Source: Salinimicrobium tongyeongense (GTDB lineage Bacteria; Bacteroidota; Bacteroidia; Flavobacteriales; Flavobacteriaceae). Taken from it: a stretch of DNA of 64,000 bases. The translations under genes were made by a program, and so were the position numbers. Below the pieces are notes generated by a model. It was not told where the DNA came from, made no database searches, and saw only the letters and a list, made by a program, of their open reading frames with translations. The stretch spans positions 1,612,001-1,676,000 of the forward strand of contig NZ_CP069620.1 of assembly GCF_026109735.1 (NCBI RefSeq). The letters run 5' to 3'. Of the stretch, positions 17,991 through 26,356 are shown piece by piece (within the stretch, counting starts at the first letter, position 1; the number at the start of each line of letters is the position of its first letter).

Positions 17991-18422
17991 CTATTGTTCC
18001 ACGTGGAACATTTCCATTTTTTCCTCTTCTTTTCGTCGCATTAACTGCTCTTCATCTTTAGATTTATCTTTGTACCCGCAGAGGTGCAGCACCCCGTGTA
18101 TCACAACTCTTTGAAGTTCCTCCTCAAAAGCAACATTATATTCCCCTGCATTCTCCCTTACCCTTTGAGTACTTATAAAAATATCACCGTTTAAAATATT
18201 TCCAACTGAGGTATCAAAACTTATAATATCGGTAAAAGTATCGTGATCGAGATACTTCCGGTTTATCTCCAAGAGGTAATCGTCATCACAGAAAATAAAA
18301 CTGATCTCGCCGGTCTTTTTTCCTTCGGAAGCAATCACCCTTTTAATCCAGTTTTCAAAACCTGAAACATCCTTCAGCTCGAAGTCATTTTCAGAATAAA
18401 AATTAATTATCTCTTCGTTCAA
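17991..18422 (-). CDS. ybeY: endoribonuclease YbeY
   Basis: A 143-residue member of the UPF0054/YbeY family, a rRNA maturation factor. DTFTDIISFD and the metal-site VIHGVLHLCGYKDKSKDEE segment identify it. Two zinc-binding histidines of the usual HGxLHLxGYDH are present, but the third position is occupied by a KDK sequence, as I recall in other Bacteroidetes. The last six residues, MFHVEQ, are encoded by the parS-like palindrome at 17995-18010. Its first codons overlap the DUF4175 gene by 20 bp. Confidence 0.93.
   Translation of the reverse strand: MNEEIINFYSENDFELKDVSGFENWIKRVIASEGKKTGEISFIFCDDDYLLEINRKYLDHDTFTDIISFDTSVGNILNGDIFISTQRVRENAGEYNVAFEEELQRVVIHGVLHLCGYKDKSKDEEQLMRRKEEEKMEMFHVEQ
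17995..18010. promoter_or_regulatory. parS site (perfect palindrome) at the 3' end of ybeY
   Basis: TGTTCCACGTGGAACA is a perfect 16-bp palindrome identical to the parS sequence known from Pseudomonas and close to the B. subtilis TGTTTCACGTGAAACA. It is read through as the C-terminal MFHVEQ of ybeY, an effect seen where parS lies within coding sequence. Confidence 0.85.
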
Positions 18423-21400
18423 AATATTCTTTTACTTTCAGTTTATAAACGGGGCGCAAAGGTAAGCTTTGTCGGTTTAAAATTTCAGTCGCATTAAAAT
18501 ATTCTTTAGCCCGTTCCCTTAAGGCCTTAGTCTCATTAATAAGCTCTTCCTTACCGGTCGTGGATTCCCTTTCGGGTTTCCTGTCCTGCTCAATTTTTGC
18601 CCGCTCCAATTCCAGCAATTTGTGTTCCAATTCCTGCATGCGCCGCAACACATCTTCATCGAAACCTTTTTCCAGAAGTTGCTTCTCAATTTGTTCCATT
18701 TCCTTCTTTGCCCCATTCCCTCCAGCATTCTTCCCCTCCTTCCGAAGTTGCTCTTCCAGCGCCCTCCTCAGCTTTTGTTGTTCCTGGAATATCCTGAACA
18801 ACTCCCCACTCTCTGCTTCCCCGGCTTCTCCTTCTTTGCCGTCCTTGTTCTGCCTGCCTTTTTGCATCTGCTCTCCCATCTCTTCGTTTAGCTCCTTCTG
18901 TTTCTGGATTATGTTCTGCAACTGCCCATCCTGGCCGTCACCACCTGAAGGTGAAGCCTGTAACATATCCTGAATGTTCTCCAGAATGTCACTTAGTAAG
19001 TAGGCCAAATCGTTAGCCCCGGTGATGACGTACTGCTGACTGCTAAGGCCTCTTCTAAGGTCATTTTGTGCAAGCCGCTCCAGGCTTTGATCAAGGCTGT
19101 AATCAACATCAATGAGCTTTTTTGTGATAGGTTCACTTATCATTTCATTGCGCAGGGCAAGGGCGTACAAGCTGTCATCTACATGCTTAAAATTCTCCCT
19201 GAGTAGATCCTGCCGCCTAATTTTTTTTGCAAAAGACGCATTGTCCATACCCGAATCTTTGAAATCTTTCATGAGCTCTTCCTGCCCAAAAGAAAAGGTG
19301 ACCAGGTTATCCAGGATCTGCCGCAACATGCTCACATCTTCCTGCATTTGTTGCATCTGCCCCTGCTGCATTTGTTGCTGCATTTTCTGGCTCATTTTTC
19401 GCAGCTCTTCTGCAGCCTTTTTCTGCTCTTTTTTGGCCCCTTCCCTATCCTGTTTTTCCAGGGCTTGCTTTGCCTTCTCCTGGCTCTCCTTTACACCTTG
19501 CTGTTCATTTCTATTTTCAGGAATTTCCAGTGGTTTCTTTAAAGCCCGGTTTTCCTTTAACAGCTCTTCAACTTCTTTAAAAAGCTCATTTGTCTCCTGC
19601 GAAATCGAATCTTGTGAGGCTCCTGGATTCTCTTCAGAAATTTCCGACAATTGTTCCTGTTCCCTGGCAAGCTCCTCAAGTTCTTCAGCGATTCGAGCCG
19701 ATTTCTCCTGAACATAATATTTCCTGGTGAGTTCCAGCAGTTGCTCAAGGCTGCGCTCCTGGTTCCGGGATTTTTTTGATAGCTCCTGAAGTTTTTCCTG
19801 CAAGCCTTCTTTCTGAATCTTTTCCGAATACTTCTCAAGTTCTTCCAGCAAGGCTTCATTTTCCTCCAGTTCCTTTTTCCTGTTTGAAAGCCGTTGTTCC
19901 AGTTCTTTTTTGAGATCCTCATTTTGAGGACTCGCTTCTTCCTGAAGGTTGCGTTTCAGTTTTTCAGTAAAATTCTCCATCAGGCGGTTTTGCTGTTTTT
20001 GCCTTTCCAAAAAATTCTGAAGCTTCTGCCGGTCATTGTAATTAAGCTCCTGCTTCTCCTTTTCCAGCCTTGACAGCTCCTCCAGTTCCTCTTCCGAAAA
20101 TTGCATTTTTTCAAGGGAACCGTCAATTCCTTCTATTGCCTGCCGCTGTTCCTGCAGCCTTTCCTGCTTTTCTTCCCTGCCTGTCTTCTTTCGATAGTTA
20201 AAAAGTCGGCTTTTTGTGCTTTTATAACCATTAAATACATCATTATCAACAACTTCAAAGTAAAACTGATATGATTTTCCTTCTTCAAGAGCCAGCGTAT
20301 CAGGAAAAATACTCACAAATTCGCCAACATTCCCCTTTCCGTGCGGAAGGCGTACTTTTTTTCCCCTTTTTGACACTTCTGTTTCCTGAATGACCATATT
20401 TACTTCGGAAATACCGTAATCATCAGAGAACTTTCCGAAGAAATACTGAAGATCGGGTTCCAGCGAATCTGTTTGATGTTCCAGCTGAAGTTCGGGAAAT
20501 TCATCTTTTACACTTTCAATCTTATAACTCAGGTTCTCAAAATCCTTAACCTGCTCATTCGAGCTGCTTATTTGATAATCTACGGAAGTACTTATATTCT
20601 TCTTTAGCTGAAACAAATTTCCCTTTTTCTGAAAGTTATAAAGGCTGTCTTTTATTCCCATTTTTACCCTGGAGGTCGCAGAGGTTTCCACCTCCCACTT
20701 CACCAGAGTTCCTTCGGGAACAGTGGCGTTTCCGGTTCCTTCAATAACCTCCTCTCCTAAGCCCGTATGGGCAGGATATTCAAGAATCATCTTTAAATTC
20801 CGCATTTTTGGGACCTCTACAACAACTACCTTATAATTTACCGACCTAACTTTATTGGCCGACAAGTTGAAGGTAAAGGATTGCTGCGCCGGCTCAAAGC
20901 TGTACTCAAACAGCCCGGGGGAAACGCGCTTCATAAAATAATTCTGCCCATCATAATTCACAGAAACATCTTGCGGAACCATTCTCCCACTGGTACTTAC
21001 TTTTATGGTGAGGGCTTCATTTTCCCTAATTTGTAACTGCTCATTATAAAGCTGAAATGAAAATGGCGCCGGCGGCTCGTAGGCAGTTTTATAATTCACC
21101 ACCCTTTCATAACTGCCCGAGAAAACTTCGGCCCTGCCCGAAATCATCAGCAAAAGAATTATGATAAGCGGAATGGCGGCATACTTCAAATACGGAAGGT
21201 TCTTCTTAAAATCGATTGCCATGCTGAAAGGCACCGGCTTCAGTTGGTTCGCCTTTTGATCTATGGAAGCAATTAAAAGATCGCTCTTTTTGTCACTTTT
21301 GCTAAGCTGTAGCAGGTTGAGCAGCCTGTCACCCACTTCAGGAAAATACTTCCCTATAATTTGAGAAGCTTCGGTGTAACCAATTCCGCGGGAGATTTTG

Positions 21401-21645
21401 AACAACTTCAGCAACGGATAGGTAATAAACCTTCCGAAGAGAAAAATTTCTACCCCAATAAAGCTCCAGAACAAAATACTGCGACCGGTAGGATTGAGCC
21501 AAAACAGGTGCTCAATAAAAAGGGTTGCCAGAAAGTACAGCAGGCCAATGGCAACAAAAAAGATGAAACCCTTTACAAGTTCATTGAGATAGAACTTCCT
21601 TATAAAGGCCTCCAGCTTTTGTCTTAAGATCTCAAAATTGTCCAT
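18403..21645 (-). CDS. DUF4175-family membrane protein with very long coiled coil
   Basis: A 1080-residue protein. Two membrane helices lie near residues 25-45 and 55-75 and another near 155-175; a periplasmic-like beta-rich region follows (residues about 180-480), then some 500 residues of Glu/Gln/Lys-rich coiled coil (for example KMQQQMQQGQMQQMQ) broken by a few folded segments such as DYSLDQSLERLAQNDLRRGLSSQQ. This architecture matches DUF4175 of Bacteroidetes, whose role is unknown. The charged bias makes alternate frames look open. It overlaps the downstream ybeY by 20 bp and heads the operon with mnmG; divergent from gltX. Confidence 0.88.
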   Translation of the reverse strand: MDNFEILRQKLEAFIRKFYLNELVKGFIFFVAIGLLYFLATLFIEHLFWLNPTGRSILFWSFIGVEIFLFGRFITYPLLKLFKISRGIGYTEASQIIGKYFPEVGDRLLNLLQLSKSDKKSDLLIASIDQKANQLKPVPFSMAIDFKKNLPYLKYAAIPLIIILLLMISGRAEVFSGSYERVVNYKTAYEPPAPFSFQLYNEQLQIRENEALTIKVSTSGRMVPQDVSVNYDGQNYFMKRVSPGLFEYSFEPAQQSFTFNLSANKVRSVNYKVVVVEVPKMRNLKMILEYPAHTGLGEEVIEGTGNATVPEGTLVKWEVETSATSRVKMGIKDSLYNFQKKGNLFQLKKNISTSVDYQISSSNEQVKDFENLSYKIESVKDEFPELQLEHQTDSLEPDLQYFFGKFSDDYGISEVNMVIQETEVSKRGKKVRLPHGKGNVGEFVSIFPDTLALEEGKSYQFYFEVVDNDVFNGYKSTKSRLFNYRKKTGREEKQERLQEQRQAIEGIDGSLEKMQFSEEELEELSRLEKEKQELNYNDRQKLQNFLERQKQQNRLMENFTEKLKRNLQEEASPQNEDLKKELEQRLSNRKKELEENEALLEELEKYSEKIQKEGLQEKLQELSKKSRNQERSLEQLLELTRKYYVQEKSARIAEELEELAREQEQLSEISEENPGASQDSISQETNELFKEVEELLKENRALKKPLEIPENRNEQQGVKESQEKAKQALEKQDREGAKKEQKKAAEELRKMSQKMQQQMQQGQMQQMQEDVSMLRQILDNLVTFSFGQEELMKDFKDSGMDNASFAKKIRRQDLLRENFKHVDDSLYALALRNEMISEPITKKLIDVDYSLDQSLERLAQNDLRRGLSSQQYVITGANDLAYLLSDILENIQDMLQASPSGGDGQDGQLQNIIQKQKELNEEMGEQMQKGRQNKDGKEGEAGEAESGELFRIFQEQQKLRRALEEQLRKEGKNAGGNGAKKEMEQIEKQLLEKGFDEDVLRRMQELEHKLLELERAKIEQDRKPERESTTGKEELINETKALRERAKEYFNATEILNRQSLPLRPVYKLKVKEYFERRDN

Positions 21646-21745
21646 GCTCCTCCCCTTTTTTGAATCTTCTAAAATTACAATTAATTCGAGAATTTAAACA
21701 AACTTCCACATTTACAGTGCCATTTCGTGAACCTAAAGAATCCTT

Positions 21746-21753
21746 TATCTTTG
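21746..21753 (+). promoter_or_regulatory. -7 box upstream of gltX
   Basis: TATCTTTG followed by C is a full TAnnTTTG match, ending 18 bp before the gltX ATG at 21772. It lies inside the longer GTG-started frame, supporting the internal ATG as the true start. Confidence 0.65.
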
Positions 21754-21771
21754 CGCAATAAAACCAGCGTT

Positions 21772-23295
21772 ATGTCTACAGAAAAAGTAAGAGTGCGTTT
21801 TGCACCAAGTCCCACGGGGCCGCTACACATAGGAGGAGTAAGAACTGCACTTTTCAACTACCTGTTTGCCAAAAAACACGGCGGAGATTTTATTCTGCGC
21901 ATTGAAGATACAGACCAGGCCCGGTATGTTGAAGGTGCCGAAGACTATATTATAGAAGCCCTAAACTGGTGCAACATCCCCTTTGATGAAGGCCCCGGAA
22001 AAGAAAAAGATGCCGCGCCTTACCGCCAAAGCGAGCGCAAAGGCCTCTACCGGGAATATGCCGAAAAGCTCATAGCTTCGGGCAATGCCTACTACGCTTT
22101 TGATACTGCGGAAGAACTCGATAAACACAGGGAACAGCACGAGGCCGAAGGAAAAACCTTCATCTACAACTGGCACAACCGCCAAAAACTGAAGAATTCG
22201 CTTTCCCTTCCTGAAGCTGAAGTACAACAGAAAATTGAGGCCGGAGAAGCTTACGTGATCCGATTTAAAGCTCCCGAAAATGAAACCCTTCATCTCAAAG
22301 ATGAAATTCGTGGGGAAATGACCATTGAAACAAAGATCCTTGACGATAAAGTCCTTTTTAAGAGCGACGGGATGCCTACCTATCACCTGGCCAATATTGT
22401 TGATGATCATTTGATGAAGATCACGCACGTAATTCGGGGGGAAGAATGGCTGCCATCTCTTGCCCTGCACGAGCTACTCTACCGCGCATTTGAATGGACC
22501 GCTCCAAAATTTGCCCACCTGCCCCTAATCTTAAAGCCCCAGGGCAAAGGAAAATTGAGCAAACGCGACGGCGATAAAATGGGCTTTCCGGTATTTCCGC
22601 TGGAATGGAAAGATCCAAAATCGGGTGATATTTCAAGCGGTTACCGCGAAGAAGGATATTATCCCGAAGCCGTTGTGAACATGCTGGCCCTTTTAGGCTG
22701 GAATGCCGGTGGCGGTACCGAAAAGGAGATCTACAGCCTCGAAGAACTCACACAAGCCTTTAGCCTGGAGCACGTTTCTAAGGGCGGCTCTAAGTTTGAT
22801 CCCGAAAAAACAAAGTGGTTCCAGCATCACTACATGCAGGAAACAGCTAACGAAAAATTAGCCGCCGATCTTGTGGATCTTCTCAAAACAAAAGATATTT
22901 CCACGACTCCCGAATATGCCCGCCAAATTGTGGCACTTTTAAAGGAAAGAACCACCTTTTTAAGCGATTTTTGGAACCAGGGCAGCTACTTCTTCACTGC
23001 GCCCGAGAACTACGATGAGAAGGCGGTAAAAAAAGCCTGGAAAGAAGATACGCCGCAAATCCTTCAGCAGGTCATAGAAATATTAGAGAATACTGAAGAT
23101 TTTTCTGCCGGAAATGTGCAGGACAGGGTAAAATCCTGGATCACTTCCGAAGGAATTGGCTTTGGAAAGGTGATGCAGCCCTTCAGGATCTCTCTGGTAG
23201 GCGCCATGCAGGGACCCGATGTTTTTGACATTGCAGCAGCTATTGGAAAAGAAGAAACCATAGCCCGCCTGCAAAAAGCAAAGCAGGAATTGTAA
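21772..23295 (+). CDS. gltX: glutamyl-tRNA synthetase
   Basis: Class I aminoacyl-tRNA synthetase charging tRNA-Glu. The 507-residue product starts MSTEKVRVRFAPSPTGPLHI; the HIGH-type motif is HIGG near residue 19 and the KMSKS-type loop is KLSKRDG. The Rossmann core, DTDQARY segment and C-terminal anticodon-binding domain are present at normal length. An in-frame GTG 15 codons upstream would give an unusual extension and starts before the promoter box, so the ATG at 21772 is chosen. A hairpin made of two palindrome-like arms follows the stop. Confidence 0.97.
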   Translation: MSTEKVRVRFAPSPTGPLHIGGVRTALFNYLFAKKHGGDFILRIEDTDQARYVEGAEDYIIEALNWCNIPFDEGPGKEKDAAPYRQSERKGLYREYAEKLIASGNAYYAFDTAEELDKHREQHEAEGKTFIYNWHNRQKLKNSLSLPEAEVQQKIEAGEAYVIRFKAPENETLHLKDEIRGEMTIETKILDDKVLFKSDGMPTYHLANIVDDHLMKITHVIRGEEWLPSLALHELLYRAFEWTAPKFAHLPLILKPQGKGKLSKRDGDKMGFPVFPLEWKDPKSGDISSGYREEGYYPEAVVNMLALLGWNAGGGTEKEIYSLEELTQAFSLEHVSKGGSKFDPEKTKWFQHHYMQETANEKLAADLVDLLKTKDISTTPEYARQIVALLKERTTFLSDFWNQGSYFFTAPENYDEKAVKKAWKEDTPQILQQVIEILENTEDFSAGNVQDRVKSWITSEGIGFGKVMQPFRISLVGAMQGPDVFDIAAAIGKEETIARLQKAKQEL

Positions 23296-23314
23296 GCTTC
23301 AGAAATAACTTACT

Positions 23315-23354
23315 AAAAAGCCATTTTTGAGAGGTTTCAAAAATGGCTTTTTTT
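23315..23354. terminator. terminator hairpin between gltX and the convergent beta-barrel gene
   Basis: AAAAAGCCATTTTTGA (23315-23330) and TCAAAAATGGCTTTTT (23337-23352) form a perfect 16-bp stem with a 6-base loop, followed by Ts. Both ends carry A/T tracts, so it can serve both convergent genes. Each arm resembles one half of the dispersed TCAAAAATGNCATTTTTGA palindrome. Confidence 0.85.
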
Positions 23355-23375
23355 ATGCTCGTTATTTTGGTTTAG

Positions 23376-24056
23376 CTAGAGGTAAAAAGTGACCCCTCCG
23401 GCAATAATGCTCATATTCCCTTTAAAAGAAGGAACCGAAGAATCTGTCTCCTGCAAATTCTCATCTTCGAGGCCTTTCAGGAAGTTGTTGAGGCCGTATT
23501 GATATTGGGCCCACAACTTTATAGACTCCCATCCACCACTTAATCCTATGGCCAGGTTAAAATTAAAGGTGGATACATTTTCAAGGTCTGTGGCAGTGAT
23601 GTTATAATTTCCCACGTAGTAAAGCTCCTTGTCCTGCCTGGCCTCAAGCTTGCCATTCACCTGTACTACAGGCCCCGCCTCAATACTAAGGTAATGATCA
23701 ATAAGTTTGTAGCTCGCAAAGAAGTTTCCCTGCACCCCAATCATGTTGTATTCTATAGGCTTGGTGGCAGCGGTTTCTTCGATCTTTTGACGCCCGTCAA
23801 TATCTACCCTGAAATCATAAAAATTAATGCCATACACAAACTGCCAGTTGTTGTAAAAAGAAGCACGGGTGGTAAAACCTGCCGTCCAGCTGGTTTTGGA
23901 GGTCACCTGCAGCTCATCGGTTATGATATTGAAGTGATTCACCCCGCCCTGCAAGCCTAACCTGTTATACTCCCCGTCCCAGAGCCGTCGTTGTGCCTGG
24001 CTGCTAAAACTAAAAAATAGAATTCCTGCAAAGAGAATGACTTTTTTAAGATCCAT
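23376..24056 (-). CDS. outer-membrane beta-barrel protein, uncharacterised
   Basis: A 226-residue exported protein with signal peptide ending FSSQAQ. The mature part is made of alternating amphipathic strands rich in Tyr/Phe/Gly (LGLQGGVNHFNI, WTAGFTTRASFYNNWQFVYGINFYDF in parts, LAIGLSGGWESIKLWAQYQYGL) and ends with an aromatic residue-leucine pair, as small outer-membrane barrels do. I cannot assign a specific family; it resembles generic PorT-like or OmpW-like Bacteroidetes barrels. It stands alone, divergent from the SPFH gene, and ends at a shared terminator. Confidence 0.8.
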   Translation of the reverse strand: MDLKKVILFAGILFFSFSSQAQRRLWDGEYNRLGLQGGVNHFNIITDELQVTSKTSWTAGFTTRASFYNNWQFVYGINFYDFRVDIDGRQKIEETAATKPIEYNMIGVQGNFFASYKLIDHYLSIEAGPVVQVNGKLEARQDKELYYVGNYNITATDLENVSTFNFNLAIGLSGGWESIKLWAQYQYGLNNFLKGLEDENLQETDSSVPSFKGNMSIIAGGVTFYL

Positions 24057-24130
24057 AGGTATGATTTGAGAAATGAAAGGCTAATGTAGGAGAATATTTT
24101 TATATCTTTCGTTAAAATTAACTTACAAGC

Positions 24131-25150
24131 ATGATCTCCACCATCTTAACCGCAGTCTTTATCACTTTCGCTTTCATTGTGCTTTTCTCCGGAATATTTA
24201 CCGTGAAACAACAAACCGCTGCCCTTATTGAACGCTTCGGAAAATTTCAAAGAATTAGTAACAGTGGCTTGCACTTTAAAGTTCCGGTGATAGACCAGAT
24301 TTCGGGCAGAATAAACCTGAAGGTACAGCAGCTCGATGTACTGGTAGAGACCAAGACCAAAGATGATGTTTTCGTAAAACTGAAGATCTCTGTGCAGTTC
24401 CAGGTGATCTCCACGAGGATCTATGACGCTTTCTATAAACTCGAAAACTCCCACGATCAAATCACCTCTTATGTTTTTGATGTGGTGCGTGCCGAGGTTC
24501 CAAAAATGAAACTCGACGACGTCTTTGAGCGCAAAGATGATATCGCTATTGCAGTAAAACGCGAGCTTAACGAAGCTATGGAAGAATACGGTTACGACAT
24601 CATAAAAACTTTAGTGACCGATATTGACCCCGATGTACAGGTAAAAGCTGCCATGAACCGTATAAATGCTTCGGAAAGGGAAAAAGTCGCAGCCGAATAC
24701 GAAGCTGAAGCCGAAAGGATCAAGATAGTGGCCAAGGCCAGGGCCGAAGCCGAAAGTAAGCGCCTGCAGGGACAGGGAATTGCCGACCAGCGCAGGGAAA
24801 TTGCCCGAGGACTCGAAGAAAGTGTGGATGTACTGAACAATGTGGGGATCAACTCGCAGGAAGCATCGGCGCTTATTGTGGTTACCCAACATTACGACAC
24901 GCTACAGTCTTTGGGTGAGGAAACCCAGAGTAACCTCATTCTCCTGCCCAATTCGCCCCAGGCAGGTAGCGATATGCTCAATAACATGATCGCCTCTTTC
25001 ACTGCTTCAAACCAGATTGGGGAAGCCATGAAAAAGGAAAACGCACTAAAAGAGAAGAAACGCAAAGAAAAAGAAGAGCGTAAGAAAAGAGAACTTCCGC
25101 CACAACCACCGGTTGAAGAAGAAGGCGGAGAAGACACTCCGCAGGAATAA
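24131..25150 (+). CDS. SPFH/band 7 domain protein
   Basis: A 339-residue protein with one N-terminal membrane helix (residues 4-24) and an SPFH domain: VKQQTAALIERFGKFQRI, GLHFKVPVIDQI, and the KTKDDVFVKLKISVQFQV block, followed by a long Ala/Glu helix (EAEAERIKIVAKARAEAESK) and a charged Pro/Glu tail. Such flotillin/stomatin-type proteins oligomerise in membranes and scaffold proteases or lipid domains. A TATCTTTC box, one base off the -7 consensus, is 20 bp upstream. It converges, with a one-base gap, on a small-protein gene of the envelope cluster. Confidence 0.93.
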   Translation: MISTILTAVFITFAFIVLFSGIFTVKQQTAALIERFGKFQRISNSGLHFKVPVIDQISGRINLKVQQLDVLVETKTKDDVFVKLKISVQFQVISTRIYDAFYKLENSHDQITSYVFDVVRAEVPKMKLDDVFERKDDIAIAVKRELNEAMEEYGYDIIKTLVTDIDPDVQVKAAMNRINASEREKVAAEYEAEAERIKIVAKARAEAESKRLQGQGIADQRREIARGLEESVDVLNNVGINSQEASALIVVTQHYDTLQSLGEETQSNLILLPNSPQAGSDMLNNMIASFTASNQIGEAMKKENALKEKKRKEKEERKKRELPPQPPVEEEGGEDTPQE

Positions 25151-25151
25151 A

Positions 25152-25376
25152 TTACTTGAATTTATCTCCTATAAAACCGAGTACCGAGGTAGCGCCTTTG
25201 AGCACATAACGGTTCTTGAGAACGCTGTTGGCAGCGTCTTTTAAAATCCGGCCGGGAGAGAGGCTTTCCTTTGTATGGTTAAAGCTCAAAAGGACTTTCT
25301 CCTTATCAATCTCTTTCTGGAGCTTGAGCAGTTTAAGGTCCCGGTCTATTTCTTTAAAGTTTTTATACTCTCTCAT
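25152..25376 (-). CDS. small uncharacterised protein (DUF6327-like)
   Basis: A 74-residue soluble protein, mainly helical and charged (FKEIDRDLKLLKLQKEIDKEK), with a short apolar tail. It resembles small flavobacterial proteins that I recall as DUF6327, though the number is not verified. Its start overlaps the end of the holin-like gene by 14 bp, indicating coupled translation with the YtxH and holin-like genes. No function is known; the location points to envelope stress. Confidence 0.75.
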   Translation of the reverse strand: MREYKNFKEIDRDLKLLKLQKEIDKEKVLLSFNHTKESLSPGRILKDAANSVLKNRYVLKGATSVLGFIGDKFK

Positions 25377-25809
25377 TGTCTTTGATTATGATTTCATCGG
25401 TTTCAAAGTCCTTCTGAGGAGTAAACTCGTGATGTTCTTTATTTTCAGGCTTCTTTTGAGGCTCCTGGAAGAACTTTTTTGAAGCTCCCGGTAAGATTGC
25501 CTTCATAAGTACTTTACTTCCGAAGAAAACGAAGAAAAGGACCAGTAGAAGGTAAAGACCGGCCACTATGAAAAATCCACTGCTGGGGGAATCTATCCAG
25601 TTGCTAAGAGCAACAGCAACGGCAATAGAAAGAAACAACACAAAAAACAGTGCAAAAAGAGCTATTGCCACCCCTTTAATTGCGGCAATAGCTCCCTGCA
25701 TGCTTTTATTAAAGAGGTCAAGTTTGTAATACTCTGCACTGCTGTGTGCAAAAGCCCTGATGTTCTCTTTTAATTCCTGAATGTTATTAGATATTCTTCC
25801 AAATGCCAT
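25363..25809 (-). CDS. phage-holin-like (DUF1469/Phage_holin_3_6) membrane protein
   Basis: A 148-residue protein with an amphipathic N-terminus, two membrane helices (about residues 42-68 and 78-102), and a charged C-terminal tail rich in Lys/Glu. The order of segments, with YYKLDLFNKSMQGAIAAIKGVA before the first helix, is that of the actinobacterial/Bacteroidetes putative holin superfamily 3-6, whose members are not phage lysis genes but envelope proteins. It lies 6 bp after the YtxH gene and overlaps the next gene. Confidence 0.85.
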   Translation of the reverse strand: MAFGRISNNIQELKENIRAFAHSSAEYYKLDLFNKSMQGAIAAIKGVAIALFALFFVLFLSIAVAVALSNWIDSPSSGFFIVAGLYLLLVLFFVFFGSKVLMKAILPGASKKFFQEPQKKPENKEHHEFTPQKDFETDEIIIKDNERV

Positions 25810-25815
25810 AAACGA

Positions 25816-26229
25816 TTAAACTGCAGCGTTACCTGTTTTCTTATCTCCTTTGGATGCAACGCTTTCATCAAGCTGAGCGTTATCGTCGTTCCCGCCTTTG
25901 CGGTCTTTCTGGAACTTGGCATTTTGCTTCTTTAGTTCCTCGAGCTTTGTTTCAAGGCTGCTCAGGATTTCATCGGCTTTATAACTGGCAGAAGACAGTG
26001 TTTCTTCCAGCCTCTGCTCAAAATCGGATTTGGCTTTTTTGGCTTTTTGACTGAGATTTGAAGAGGTTTCCTTATATCGCTTGTTCAAATCATCCTGAGT
26101 TCTCCTTGCATTTTCTCCAAGTTTTCTCCTGGTTTCCTCTCCACTGTCAGGTGCATATAACATCCCAAGGCCGGCTCCAATTGCTGCCCCGGTTAGCAAT
26201 GCTAAAAATGTACTTCCTGATTTTGCCAT
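25816..26229 (-). CDS. YtxH domain-containing protein
   Basis: A 137-residue protein with an N-terminal glycine-rich hydrophobic segment (FLALLTGAAIGAGLGMLYAPDSGEE) that defines YtxH, followed by a long coiled coil (RRTQDDLNKRYKETSSN onwards) and a polar tail. YtxH proteins are general-stress envelope proteins in Firmicutes and Bacteroidetes. Twelve additional in-frame codons exist upstream, but they lie between the start and a TATATTTG promoter box, so the ATG at 26227-26229 is preferred. First gene of the YtxH - holin-like - DUF6327-like run. Confidence 0.88.
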   Translation of the reverse strand: MAKSGSTFLALLTGAAIGAGLGMLYAPDSGEETRRKLGENARRTQDDLNKRYKETSSNLSQKAKKAKSDFEQRLEETLSSASYKADEILSSLETKLEELKKQNAKFQKDRKGGNDDNAQLDESVASKGDKKTGNAAV

Positions 26230-26262
26230 GATATTGTTGATTATTAAGATTAATACTACAAC

Positions 26263-26270
26263 CAAATATA
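26263..26270 (-). promoter_or_regulatory. -7 box upstream of the YtxH run
   Basis: Minus-strand TATATTTG matches TAnnTTTG and sits 33 bp before the chosen YtxH start, overlapping the longer open frame. Confidence 0.6.
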
Positions 26271-26356
26271 GTTCAATGTAAGCTGTAGCGCTGTTAATAA
26301 CCGGTTAATATCCAAAATCCAATGCTAAAATATTCTTAATTGGAAATCAGCGTCTT

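Noticed and set aside
19112-19711. 199-codon Ser/Cys-rich frame antisense to the DUF4175 coiled coil
   Set aside because: Extreme Ser/Cys/Leu composition is the complement of Glu/Gln/Lys codons on the real strand.
25363-25809. Holin-like gene as evidence of a prophage
   Set aside because: No other phage genes nearby; this holin superfamily is chromosomal in Bacteroidetes and co-occurs with YtxH.
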